This document shows, one piece after another, positions 8,626-18,000 of a DNA stretch of 34,158 nt. This stretch comes from Candidatus Nanohalarchaeota archaeon QJJ-9 (GTDB taxonomy: Archaea > Nanohalarchaeota > Nanosalinia > Nanosalinales > Nanoanaerosalinaceae). Both the position numbers and the translations under genes were made by a program. How positions within the stretch are numbered: the first letter of the stretch is position 1; each line of letters opens with the position of its first letter. The stretch covers positions 1-34,158 of the forward strand of contig JALIDQ010000005.1 in the NCBI GenBank assembly GCA_022865275.1, written 5' to 3'. A model generated the notes under the pieces. That model saw only the letters and a list, made by a program, of their open reading frames with translations. It was not told the origin of the DNA and made no database searches.

Positions 8626-9747
8626 ATGTTCGAGGAAAGCCTAAAGTGCGTGGAATGCGATAAAGAATACAGTCCTGACAAACCAAGGTTCCGGTGCGAG
8701 TGCGGAGGAGCATTAGACGTAAAGTACGACTATAAAGCGGTACAGGACAGGATAGACTGGGAAACCCTAGACAAAAGAAACTTCGACCACAACCGGTACA
8801 GAGAACTCTTCCCAGTAGTAGAAAAAGAACACCTCATAACCCTTGGAGAAGGAGGCACACCACTGATAAGAGCGGAAAAACTAGGCGAGGAGCTAGGACT
8901 GAACAACCTATACATAAAATTCGAAGGCATGAACCCTACAGGAAGCTTCAAGGACCGCGGAACCGCTGTAGAGATAGGAAAAGCTTTGGAATTCGGGGCT
9001 GAAGAGATAATCGTAGCTTCTACAGGGAACATGGGCGCATCGATCTCCGCATACGCGGCAAAAGCCGGAATAAAGGCGAACATTTTCATCCCAAACCAGG
9101 TACCCGACATAAAGTTCAGACAGATGAAGAAACACGGAGCAGAGATACACCAGGTGGACGGAGACTACGCCAAAGCCGCAAAAAAAGCCAAAAAAGCCTC
9201 GAAAAACAACGACTGGTATCTCATGGGAGACTATCCCTACCGAGGCGAAGGAGAGAAATCTGTAGGCTTCGAGATAGTCGACGAGATCGAAGCAGACAAG
9301 GTAATCCTTCCCGTAGGGAACGGAACACTTATGCACGGAACGTATAAAGGGATAAAGGAGCTGGAAAGGTTGGGGATGGTTAATCGGGTTCCAGAAATGA
9401 TAGGAATACAGGCAGAAGACTGTAACACAGTAGCAAAAGCGTACAAAGAAGGCTTAAGCGAAGTTCCTGAAGCGGAAGAAGTCGACACAGTTGCAGGAGC
9501 AATAGCATGCGCCGATCCACTAGATGGAAAGTTCGCTCTTGAGGCGATAAGAGAGTCAGAAGGTTTTGCAGACACGGTGAGCGACAAGGAAATCAAGGAA
9601 GGGGTAGACATGCTTGCCGAGAAAGAAGGGATCTACGCGGAAGAATCGTGCGGAACAGTTCTCGCAGGCCTGAGAAACAACCTTGAGAAGTTTGATAAAG
9701 GAGAAGTCATCGTCCTAGTAGTTACAGGACACGGACTCAAGACCTAA
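8626..9747 (+). CDS. thrC: Threonine synthase (PLP-dependent)
   Basis: N-terminal zinc-finger-like CVECDKEYSPDKPRFRCECGG, PLP motif NPTGSFKDRGTAV, PVGNGTLMHGTYKG. Confidence 0.9.
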   Translation: MFEESLKCVECDKEYSPDKPRFRCECGGALDVKYDYKAVQDRIDWETLDKRNFDHNRYRELFPVVEKEHLITLGEGGTPLIRAEKLGEELGLNNLYIKFEGMNPTGSFKDRGTAVEIGKALEFGAEEIIVASTGNMGASISAYAAKAGIKANIFIPNQVPDIKFRQMKKHGAEIHQVDGDYAKAAKKAKKASKNNDWYLMGDYPYRGEGEKSVGFEIVDEIEADKVILPVGNGTLMHGTYKGIKELERLGMVNRVPEMIGIQAEDCNTVAKAYKEGLSEVPEAEEVDTVAGAIACADPLDGKFALEAIRESEGFADTVSDKEIKEGVDMLAEKEGIYAEESCGTVLAGLRNNLEKFDKGEVIVLVVTGHGLKT

Positions 9748-9787
9748 ACTCAAAGAGTTTATATCCGAGAAAGACCAAGGTTTAACC

Positions 9788-10465
9788 ATGAAGCTCAGAG
9801 AAAAGTTTGGAAAGGCGAACGTTACAGAACACCAGGCAAAGCATCTATTGCAAAAAGAAGGGCTGGACGTAGTAGAGAACCGCCTAGCAGAGACAGAAGA
9901 AGAAGCGGAAAAAGCAGCAGAAAAGATAGGAACGCCTGTAGTTCTCAAAGTAGATTCAAAAGACATACATCACAAGACCGACATAGGTGGGCTAAAGATA
10001 GTTAACAGAGAAGAAAAAATAGGCGAGGCGTTCAGAGAGATAAGAGAAAACGTAAAAGAAGAGAAAGAAGATGTAGATATCCGAGGTATAATCGTAGAGG
10101 AAAAAATAGAAGGGCAGGAATTTATCGCAGGGATAAACACCGATCCACAATTTGGAAAGGTCCTAATGTTTGGTCTAGGAGGTATATACGTAGAAGTTTT
10201 CAAAGACGTCTCTTTTAGAGTTATACCAGCAGAAGAGAAAGACATCGTTTCAATGGTAGACGAGCTGGAATCCAGGCCTCTGCTTGAAGGAGTAAGAGGG
10301 CAGGAAAAGGCTGACATGGAAAAACTCGTAGAGACCTTGAGAAAGCTGTCCAAAATAGGAGAAAAATACGGAGACCTGAATAGCTTGGATATAAACCCTA
10401 TATTCATAAAAGGCGACCAGATAAAGATAGGAGACGCTTTAATAACACTGGAGGAAGAAGAATGA
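9788..10465 (+). CDS. acdB: ADP-forming acetate-CoA ligase, beta subunit (ATP-grasp)
   Basis: TEHQAKHLLQKEGLDV, VVLKVDSKDIHHKTDIGGL, DINPIFI; overlaps the alpha gene by ATGA. Confidence 0.9.
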   Translation: MKLREKFGKANVTEHQAKHLLQKEGLDVVENRLAETEEEAEKAAEKIGTPVVLKVDSKDIHHKTDIGGLKIVNREEKIGEAFREIRENVKEEKEDVDIRGIIVEEKIEGQEFIAGINTDPQFGKVLMFGLGGIYVEVFKDVSFRVIPAEEKDIVSMVDELESRPLLEGVRGQEKADMEKLVETLRKLSKIGEKYGDLNSLDINPIFIKGDQIKIGDALITLEEEE

Positions 10466-11832
10466 GCATAGATAAGCTTTTCAACCCCGAGACAGTCGCT
10501 ATAATAGGAGCTTCGAGAGAAGAAGGTAAGGTAGGTCATACAGTACTAAGAAACTTTGTAGAAGGGGGTTTTAGCGGTGAAGTATACGCGGTAAACCCTA
10601 AAGCCGACAAAGTACTCGGCAAAAAATGCTACGACTCTATAAAAGATATTCCAGAGAAAATAGATCACGCGATAATATCAGTTCCACCTAAAGTCGCTAA
10701 CAAGGTAGTAGAGCAAGCCGTAAAGGAAGAAATACCTTTCGTAACCCTCATAACCGCAGGCTACAAAGAAATAGGAGAAAAAGGAGAGAAGAGAGAAGAA
10801 GAGCTCAAGGAAAAACTTGAAGGAGAAGACACTAGGCTACTCGGACCTAACTGCCTAGGAGTGTGGGACGCGTATTCCAAGGTCGATACGCTCTTCCTCC
10901 CGGACTACAAGCTAGAAAGACCTCCAAAAGGTTCTATAGCGATAATCTCGCAGAGCGGTTCGTTCGGAAGCTCTACGCTGGACAAAGCGGCAGAGATCGG
11001 TATAGGGGTTTCAAGGTTCGTTAGCTACGGTAACCAGGCAGATATAACCGAAACCGACCTACTGGAATGGCTTGCAGAGGACGAGGAGACTGAGGCGATA
11101 GCCGCATATATAGAAGGTGTAAAAGACGGTAGAAAGTTCTACGAGAAAGCGAAAGAGTTAGCGGAAGAAAAGCCTATAATAGTCTTCAAGGCAGGGAAAT
11201 CGGAAAGCGGTTCAGACGCGGCAAGCTCGCATACAGGTTCGCTTGCAGGAAGCTACCAAGTGTATCAGGGCGCGTTCAAGCAGTCCGGAGTGGTTGAAGC
11301 AGGGGATGTGGAAGAGTTTTTCGACATCACGCGAGAGCTAGCTTATGAAAACCCTCCAGAAGGTAACAAAGTCGCTGTTATAACCAACGGAGGAGGTTAC
11401 GGAGTATCTGCCGCAGACCATATAGACGAGTCTGACTTAGAAGTAGCAGAGTTCACAGAGGAAACCAAAGAAAAGCTTAAAGACATACTTCCCGACTACG
11501 GCTCACCAAACAACCCTATAGACGTTATAGGGGATGCAGACGCAGAAAGGTACGAGAAAGCTCTTGAGATAGTTTCAGAAGATCCTAACGTAGACATGCT
11601 TATGCCTATAGTTTTGCTTCAGACCATAACCATGGACTCGGGGATAGTAGAAGTTTTGAAAGAGTTTAACAACGAACTAGACAAGCCTCTCGCCGCTTCG
11701 ATGGTGGGAGGAGACTACACAAATTTGCATCTCCAGAACCTCGAGCACAACCAGGTCCCGACCTTCAGGACGCCTAAGAGAGCTGTAAAGGCGCTAGAAG
11801 GATTGTACCAGTACAAGGAGAGGAACAAATGA
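10462..11832 (+). CDS. acdA: ADP-forming acetate-CoA ligase, alpha subunit
   Basis: VAIIGASREEGKVGHTVLRN, LLGPNCLGVWD, SQSGSFGSS, SHTGSLAGS. Confidence 0.93.
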   Translation: MSIDKLFNPETVAIIGASREEGKVGHTVLRNFVEGGFSGEVYAVNPKADKVLGKKCYDSIKDIPEKIDHAIISVPPKVANKVVEQAVKEEIPFVTLITAGYKEIGEKGEKREEELKEKLEGEDTRLLGPNCLGVWDAYSKVDTLFLPDYKLERPPKGSIAIISQSGSFGSSTLDKAAEIGIGVSRFVSYGNQADITETDLLEWLAEDEETEAIAAYIEGVKDGRKFYEKAKELAEEKPIIVFKAGKSESGSDAASSHTGSLAGSYQVYQGAFKQSGVVEAGDVEEFFDITRELAYENPPEGNKVAVITNGGGYGVSAADHIDESDLEVAEFTEETKEKLKDILPDYGSPNNPIDVIGDADAERYEKALEIVSEDPNVDMLMPIVLLQTITMDSGIVEVLKEFNNELDKPLAASMVGGDYTNLHLQNLEHNQVPTFRTPKRAVKALEGLYQYKERNK

Positions 11833-11837
11833 GAAAG

Positions 11838-11877
11838 TCTTTATAAAGGTTACATCTCATTCTCTCAAGAGGAGGAT
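11838..11877 (+). promoter_or_regulatory. TATA-like box and Shine-Dalgarno for the FkbM gene
   Basis: TCTTTATAAAGG at 11838-11849 and AGGAGGAT at 11870-11877 before ATG 11881. Confidence 0.5.
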
Positions 11878-11880
11878 ACA

Positions 11881-12696
11881 ATGCCCGGATCCGCGGATTT
11901 CAGCTGGCTTAAAGCAAATACCGACAACGAAGAAAGCAGAAAATGGGTTGAGATGATCCAGGAATGGCATGAAAAAGCGTTCGAAGGCGAATTTATCGAT
12001 AGCGAGGAGCTCTTCTCCATTGATCTGGATGGAAGGACTATCTGGCTCAGAAAGGCCTCCGCCTATTCTTCTGTAGACATACTTACCGAGATAATGAAGG
12101 ACAACGATCACTTTAAAGCAGAAGGTTTCTCAGGTGAAGGTGCAGATGTTATAGTAGACCTTGGAGCCAACGAAGGATACTATCTCCTCAAAGTAAAGGA
12201 AAACAACCCTGAAGCCAAGATTGTCGCGGCGGAACCTAATCCTCTCGCATATGAAATACTGGAGAAAAATGTAGAGTCCAACAAGATTAGCAACGTAAAA
12301 CTTGTAGACAAGGCCGTAGGCCCTGAGAAAGATACCCAAGAATTCGAGTTCGTAACCCAATCCACTGCGGTAGGAGCAAAGAACCTTGATACAGTTGACC
12401 GGGACTGGGTGGACAAGGAGATGGTAAACCAGGTCAAGGTAGAGACCGTAACTCTTGAACAGCTTCTGGAAGAGGAAGGGATAGAGAAAATCGATATTCT
12501 AAAGCTTGATGTGGAAGGTATGGAATACGATATCCTGAAAGAAAGCGAAGACTTGCTTGACAGAGTCGAAAAAATAGTCGTAGAATGCCATAGCGAAAGC
12601 ATCCAGAAAAAGGTAAAAGAAATTCTCAAGGGAAGGTTTGAAACCGTTAAAGAGGAAAACAAAAGCTGCGGAGACCTCTACCTAGTGAAGAACTAG
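11881..12696 (+). CDS. FkbM-family methyltransferase
   Basis: SAM motif VIVDLGANEGYYLLKVKENNPEAKIVAAEPNP, KLDVEGMEYDIL. Confidence 0.9.
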   Translation: MPGSADFSWLKANTDNEESRKWVEMIQEWHEKAFEGEFIDSEELFSIDLDGRTIWLRKASAYSSVDILTEIMKDNDHFKAEGFSGEGADVIVDLGANEGYYLLKVKENNPEAKIVAAEPNPLAYEILEKNVESNKISNVKLVDKAVGPEKDTQEFEFVTQSTAVGAKNLDTVDRDWVDKEMVNQVKVETVTLEQLLEEEGIEKIDILKLDVEGMEYDILKESEDLLDRVEKIVVECHSESIQKKVKEILKGRFETVKEENKSCGDLYLVKN

Positions 12697-12747
12697 AAAG
12701 TTGGGAAACAGTTAAATCGTTTGGTCGATAAGACCCTCCTGGTAGCC

Positions 12748-13002
12748 ATGACAGGAGAACATGAAGGACGTGAAAATCTTTCTGAGGAGACAAAAACTCT
12801 AGAGAGAGCGAGACAATCCTTAATAGAAGAGCTTGAAGCGGTAAACTGGTACCAGGAAAGGGTTGAAAACGTCGAAGACGAGGAACTGAAAGATATACTT
12901 GAACACAACCGCGACGAGGAGAAGGAGCACGTAGCGATGCTTATGGAGTGGATAAGAGAGAACGACCCGCAGCAGGACAGGGAGTTCGAAGACCACGACT
13001 AA
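12748..13002 (+). CDS. EncFtn-like (encapsulated-ferritin family) ferritin-like protein
   Basis: SLIEELEAVNWYQERV...LKDILEHNRDEEKEHVAMLMEWIRENDP matches the EncFtn core with Glu/Glu-x-x-His ligands. ATG at 12748 preferred over the ORF-track TTG at 12721. Confidence 0.82.
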   Translation: MTGEHEGRENLSEETKTLERARQSLIEELEAVNWYQERVENVEDEELKDILEHNRDEEKEHVAMLMEWIRENDPQQDREFEDHD

Positions 13003-13066
13003 TCCCCTCTTCTTTTTCTTTTATCTGTAGGAAAAAATCAAAAACCTGGGTAAGGAAAGATAAGAC

Positions 13067-13993
13067 ATGGACCTCTTCGGAAAGAAAAGGCTAGAGAAGA
13101 AGATAGAAGAGCTAGAAGATAGGCTGGAAAAGGCGGAAAAAGAGAAAGAACAGCTCAGAGAAAAATCAGAAAGAGAAGAGAAAAGAGCAAAAGAAGCGAT
13201 AACCCGGAGACAGGAGCTTGAAAAAAATATAAACAGGAAAGAAGACAAGATAAAAGAACTGGAAGACAAGCTGGAGAAAGACGAACCCATAAAAGAGACA
13301 GAGCCCGAAACAAAGATAGTTAACGTCTCCGAAGCAAAAAATGTTCTAAAAAACCTCAAAAAGCTTGAGTTCGGCTCAAAAAAAGCATTGACACGATTCA
13401 GGAAAAAAACAAAGCTTTTCCGAGAAAAAGGTGGGGAAGTAGTTTTTATAGACCCTACACTCGTACAGAAAGCGATATATACGCCTATAAGCCTTGAAAA
13501 AGGAGAGTACAGAGAGGAAAAATTTGAGGTAGACCGGTTGGAAGAGATGATAGATCGGAGATACTGCCTGGTTCACGCCTCTATCGGAGGTTCTGGCACT
13601 GCTTTGATAGATAAAAAAGAGTTGAAAGACTCTAAAATAGTTAAAGCAGATATAAAATCCAAGCACAAGAAAGGTGGGTACAGCCAGAAAAGGTTTGATA
13701 GAGTAAGAGAAAAACAGCTCGACGAGCATGTAGATAAGCTTGCTGGAGGGGTAGAAGAACTCCTTGAAAAAGGGTTTGAGGACATACTAGTCTCAGGAAA
13801 CAGCAAGGCTATCGAAAAACTGGAGGAAAGGCTTGGATACCCTATAAAAGAGATAAAAGCGGACGTTTCGAAGGTAGAAGAGGAGAAAGACTTGAAAAAA
13901 GCCTTCGAGACCGGGCTATCATTCAAGATAAGAGACCTGACAGATGAGGAAGCAAGGAAAGAGAAAGAAGAAAACCCAAACCAACCTGTATAA
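13067..13993 (+). CDS. Vms1/ANKZF1-like (VLRF1-type) peptidyl-tRNA hydrolase with N-terminal coiled coil
   Basis: Catalytic-loop-like KHKKGGYSQKRFDRVREKQLDEHVDKLAGGVEELL; eRF1-domain-2-like fold pattern; charged N-terminal coiled coil. Confidence 0.75.
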   Translation: MDLFGKKRLEKKIEELEDRLEKAEKEKEQLREKSEREEKRAKEAITRRQELEKNINRKEDKIKELEDKLEKDEPIKETEPETKIVNVSEAKNVLKNLKKLEFGSKKALTRFRKKTKLFREKGGEVVFIDPTLVQKAIYTPISLEKGEYREEKFEVDRLEEMIDRRYCLVHASIGGSGTALIDKKELKDSKIVKADIKSKHKKGGYSQKRFDRVREKQLDEHVDKLAGGVEELLEKGFEDILVSGNSKAIEKLEERLGYPIKEIKADVSKVEEEKDLKKAFETGLSFKIRDLTDEEARKEKEENPNQPV

Positions 13994-14017
13994 AAGACTA
14001 AAGAGGAAGTTAAAGAT

Positions 14018-14686
14018 ATGCCAACATTTGAATGCGATGAATGTGGGAAAAAGTTTAACTCAAAGAAAAAGAAGGATGAACACGTTGAAACCGCTCACGG
14101 GAATAAACAAGCTACTGGAGGTATTTCCGGACTTCCCACAAGAATAATGAACAACAAGAAGCAGTTCATAACTCTGATATTCGGTGGGATGATGGTCTTT
14201 GGACTGATGTTCGGAGCTACAATCTTTTACTCAAGTATAGGGCCTGAAAGAAATCCTGGAAACTATACAACCAATCCTCCAACAGGAAGAAATATCAGAT
14301 CGGTCTCAGAGGTCGAGGACATAGAGCTGCCCAATCAAACAATAGTTTATTCCCCCCTATCAAAGGACGAACAGGTCGCTACACTTCTTAGAGGCGGACC
14401 TGTAGACATGGGAGAAGGACTTAAGCCCGCGGTACTGATCCAGTACTCCTGCATGACCTGTAAAGAACAGATAAAGAAGATTGCAAACTTTACAGGAAGG
14501 TTTAACCAGGGTAGGAACTGGGTATACTTGGCTCCGTATCCTGACATGAATTCTTCAATATCGCTGACGTCCTACGGAAGGATACAGGAGTACGAAGAGT
14601 TCGATAGAAACGATACGAAAAAATTCGCCTGTGGAAGTCTTGGGAACGAACCGATTTCATGTATAGAAACCGATATAGGGAGCTAG
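14018..14686 (+). CDS. Membrane protein with N-terminal C2H2 zinc finger and C-terminal CxxC domain
   Basis: FECDECGKKFNSKKKKDEHVETAH finger, TM segment FITLIFGGMMVFGLMFGATIFY, then YSCMTCKEQ motif. Confidence 0.75.
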   Translation: MPTFECDECGKKFNSKKKKDEHVETAHGNKQATGGISGLPTRIMNNKKQFITLIFGGMMVFGLMFGATIFYSSIGPERNPGNYTTNPPTGRNIRSVSEVEDIELPNQTIVYSPLSKDEQVATLLRGGPVDMGEGLKPAVLIQYSCMTCKEQIKKIANFTGRFNQGRNWVYLAPYPDMNSSISLTSYGRIQEYEEFDRNDTKKFACGSLGNEPISCIETDIGS

Positions 14687-15045
14687 CAAGACTTTTCCAC
14701 GAGAGAGTTAAACTCTTCCCTGTACTTTTCTACAACTTTTTCATTCCATTCCTCCATCCCAAGCCTTGACTCCATCTCATTCGCCGATTTTTCCAGCACT
14801 TTACAGTTAAGCCCACCTAAATCCTCTCTGTAACGGGCTATAACATCCCTCAACTGTTCCTGTATAACAGATGTTTCTTCCTCAGAGCTTAAAGAACTTC
14901 CAAAGGACTTCTCAATAGATCCAGGATTCCTATTCCTCTGCTCCTCAACAGCGTTAAGGATAGAAGCCAGAATTCCTCTCTCCGCCTCTATAAGGCTTAT
15001 CGAACTCTTGGAAGAAAGCCTTTTCAAGACTTTTTCTGGTTTCAT
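14683..15045 (-). CDS. Small helical hypothetical protein
   Basis: 120 aa, acidic, mostly helical composition; overlaps the convergent upstream gene by 4 nt. Confidence 0.6.
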   Translation of the reverse strand: MKPEKVLKRLSSKSSISLIEAERGILASILNAVEEQRNRNPGSIEKSFGSSLSSEEETSVIQEQLRDVIARYREDLGGLNCKVLEKSANEMESRLGMEEWNEKVVEKYREEFNSLVEKSC

Positions 15046-15083
15046 GTTCAGTTCTTTCTCCTCCAGATTAAAGTAGTTTTAGC

Positions 15084-18000
15084 CTATCCACACTCGGAAT
15101 AGCCACAGTTCTCGCACTTGACACATCCTTCCGAATAGGTAAGTATAGCCCCACATTCAGGACATTCAGGATTCTTACCATCCTCCACAAGCTGTTCAGC
15201 GTTATTCTCCGAACTTTCCTCCTTATTGTCTTCTAGCTCCTCTTCTTCCTCATCTGATCCTCCTTCTTCGGAAAAACTGGAGACGTTTGCCTGGACCTTT
15301 TTCGCCTCTCCTTCTACATAGCGGTTTATAGCTTTTGCAATACCGTCTGGAATAGACAGAACCTTCTCAGAATTGTCCCAAGAAATCTTAGGCGAACGGA
15401 TACCTTCTAGCTGGTCCACAACCCTTTCAGGGTCAACCCCAGACCTTAAAGCGAGGGAAGAAAGGCGGGAAATTCCTTCAGTAAGGGAATGTGTAAAGCC
15501 CCCAGACTTACCCATCTGGGTGAAAAGCTCAAATACCCCTTCCTCATCCTCATTTATCGTAACATAAAGGCTTCCATACCCTGTATCTATCTTCTGAGTC
15601 GTTCCTGATATTATAGAAGGCCTGTCCCTAGGTTCATCAGCCTCACCTCTATCAAAACCGATTGAGACATCTGCCTCATCTAAAAAGTCCTTTACACCAC
15701 CGTAATTCTCCTTTATTTTGTCCAATACCTCTTCCGCGTCCATATCTTCTAACTTGTTGTCCTTTCTTGTAGTCATTACCTGAGTCTCTCGGGAGCCATC
15801 CCTGTATACGGTCAGGCCTTTACAGTCCTCATCGTACGCCAGCATATAGGCTTCCGCGATATCGTCCCTTGTAGCGTCATTAGGAAAGTTGCAGGTCTTT
15901 GATATGGCCGCATGGTTGTACTCCTGGAAAGCAGCCTGTATATTCACATGTTCCTTCGCAGAAACGCTGTCTGCTGTAACAAAAAGCTCCTTAGCCTCTT
16001 CAGGCAGAACCTCGTCAGGCAGGGACTCAACACCCTCCCACTCATTGCTTTCCATGAGACCTACAGCCTCTTCTTTCACTTTTTCCACGTCTATATCGTT
16101 CTCTTCCAGAGTCTTGAGGAAATAATCGTCAAACTCTACAAGCATATCCTCGCCCTGGATATCCTTACCAACATTCTTGAAGTAGGCTAGGCTAAAGATA
16201 GGCTCGCATCCTCCAGAGGTATTAGCTATCATAGAAGTCGTTCCAGTAGGAGCGATAGTCGTGGTCTTATGGTTTCGGAGCTCAAACCCGTCCTTGTACT
16301 CTTCAGGATCCTTTCCTCCAGTATGATTCCTAAACCATTCCGGATAATCGGTAGGAGAAGCCCATTTACTATCCTCCCACTCAGCGAACCTCCCGCGTTC
16401 CTCCGCAAGTTCATGCGACTTCTCTACGCTGAACTTGACAAGAAGTCTCTGAATCTCTTTTGCCGCAGCATAAGACTCCTCACTTCCGTAAGGAATTCCT
16501 AACTGAATCAATAGTTGTGCGAAGCCCATTAATCCCAGTCCAATCTTCCTTGTACTAGAGACTTTCTCCTCTATCTCCTCAAGAGGAAAGTTACTCATGG
16601 TTGCGACGTTGTCCAAAAACCTTGTAGCGAGCTTGGCAACCCTTTCCAGCTCATCCATCCTTATCGCATCTTGCAGATAATCCTGCATCGCTTCTTCCAG
16701 GCCGCCTCTATCATCGTAGTCATAGTCATGCTTTTTCTTCCAGTCGTTGAACTTTAGAGCAGAGCCATCTCCTTTGTCCTCAACCATCAAAGAAAGGTTT
16801 ATATGGCCTAAATTACACGCTTCGTAGTTTTCCAACGGCTCCTCCCCGCAGTTGTGGACTACAAAGCCATTGGCTATGAATGAATGGGTGCCAGGTTCTT
16901 TCAGGTCGTAAACATTCTCCTCACCCAGCTCTTCGAAGGACTCGACCGTAGCCTTGAATTTCTGCGTATAAGGTCCTCTATCATATTCCTCAAGAAGCTC
17001 CTCAAGCCTCTCCTGCTTTCTATCGAGAAGGAATCCTATCTCTTCACGGAAGGTCTCTAACGAGTCCTTGCTTACAACCAGATCATGCTGCGGCTTTGTC
17101 CTGTACTCCTTGCTTCCTCCCTTGCCGTCAGGCATCTCTCTCATCTGTTCGTCTCTCCTGTTGCTATAGATTTTGCTGTATATACCATAATTAAGAAGCA
17201 GCTTCTGAACCTGTTCAAGGAGACCTAGCTCAGAGCTTGAAAGCCTTACAGATACTCCTTTTTCAACAGTTCCCTGTACAGAGCCGTCAGCTGTAAATAG
17301 TCCCTGAAGGAAACCTGTAGCAAGCTCTCTGCTCGACCTGAACAGCTTACCAGGAACCTGGACCTTGTTCTCGACCAGATCGTAGTCTTCCAACTGTTCG
17401 TAGAACCTTGCAGATCTTACTCTTTCCTCGACTGGCTCACTGTTCTCCACCTCCATAACACCTATCTCATAGTCTCCATTGCCTTCAGGCTCTCTAACAA
17501 TCTGGTTCATATAACCTGCAAACTCCTCAGAAAGCTCTCTATCATCACCGTAAAACCTTAGAACAGCTCTTTCTTCAGAGTTTTTGACCTGCCCGTCTCC
17601 TACAAGCCAACCTAGAACTCTTCCTTCTTCAACAGTTCCTCCCTCACCGAAGAAGTCTTTCCTGTCGGATATAAATACTTCTTCACCTTCAGAAAGCTCC
17701 CCTGCTTCCTTCCAGCCTTTCTCCGTCCTGAAGCGGTGGTCTTCTGTAACCTTTATAGAGTATCCTTCTCTCGTCTTCAGTCTGTAGACTTCTTTTGTTC
17801 CGGTTTCAAAAATCTCGGAAGCCTTTCCGAACTTCTTATCGCTCAAGCGAGAGTCCAGAAGTATTTTTTCCTCCTCGCCAACCAGTTCCACTATAGGAAC
17901 CATGCCTTTCTCAGTGGATACTAGAGTATCACCAGTCACGCAGGGATTAGTGGACTCCATCCTATGGTCTGGCTGCTCCTCTACATCAAAGCTGTGCCTT

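Noticed and set aside
8730-10539. Minus-strand ORFs within thrC and acdB (8730-9110, 8908-9336, 9237-9611, 9715-9966, 9970-10539)
   Set aside because: Antisense to clearly functional enzymes; Ser/Phe-rich translations reflect opposite-strand codon bias.
12130-13926. Minus-strand ORFs opposite FkbM, EncFtn-like and VLRF1-like genes
   Set aside because: Ser/Phe-rich shadow ORFs of Glu/Lys-rich genes; no recognisable motifs.
13944-14147. Plus-strand ORF 13944-14147
   Set aside because: Overlaps the end of the VLRF1-like gene and the C2H2 gene in another frame; Lys/Arg-rich artefact.
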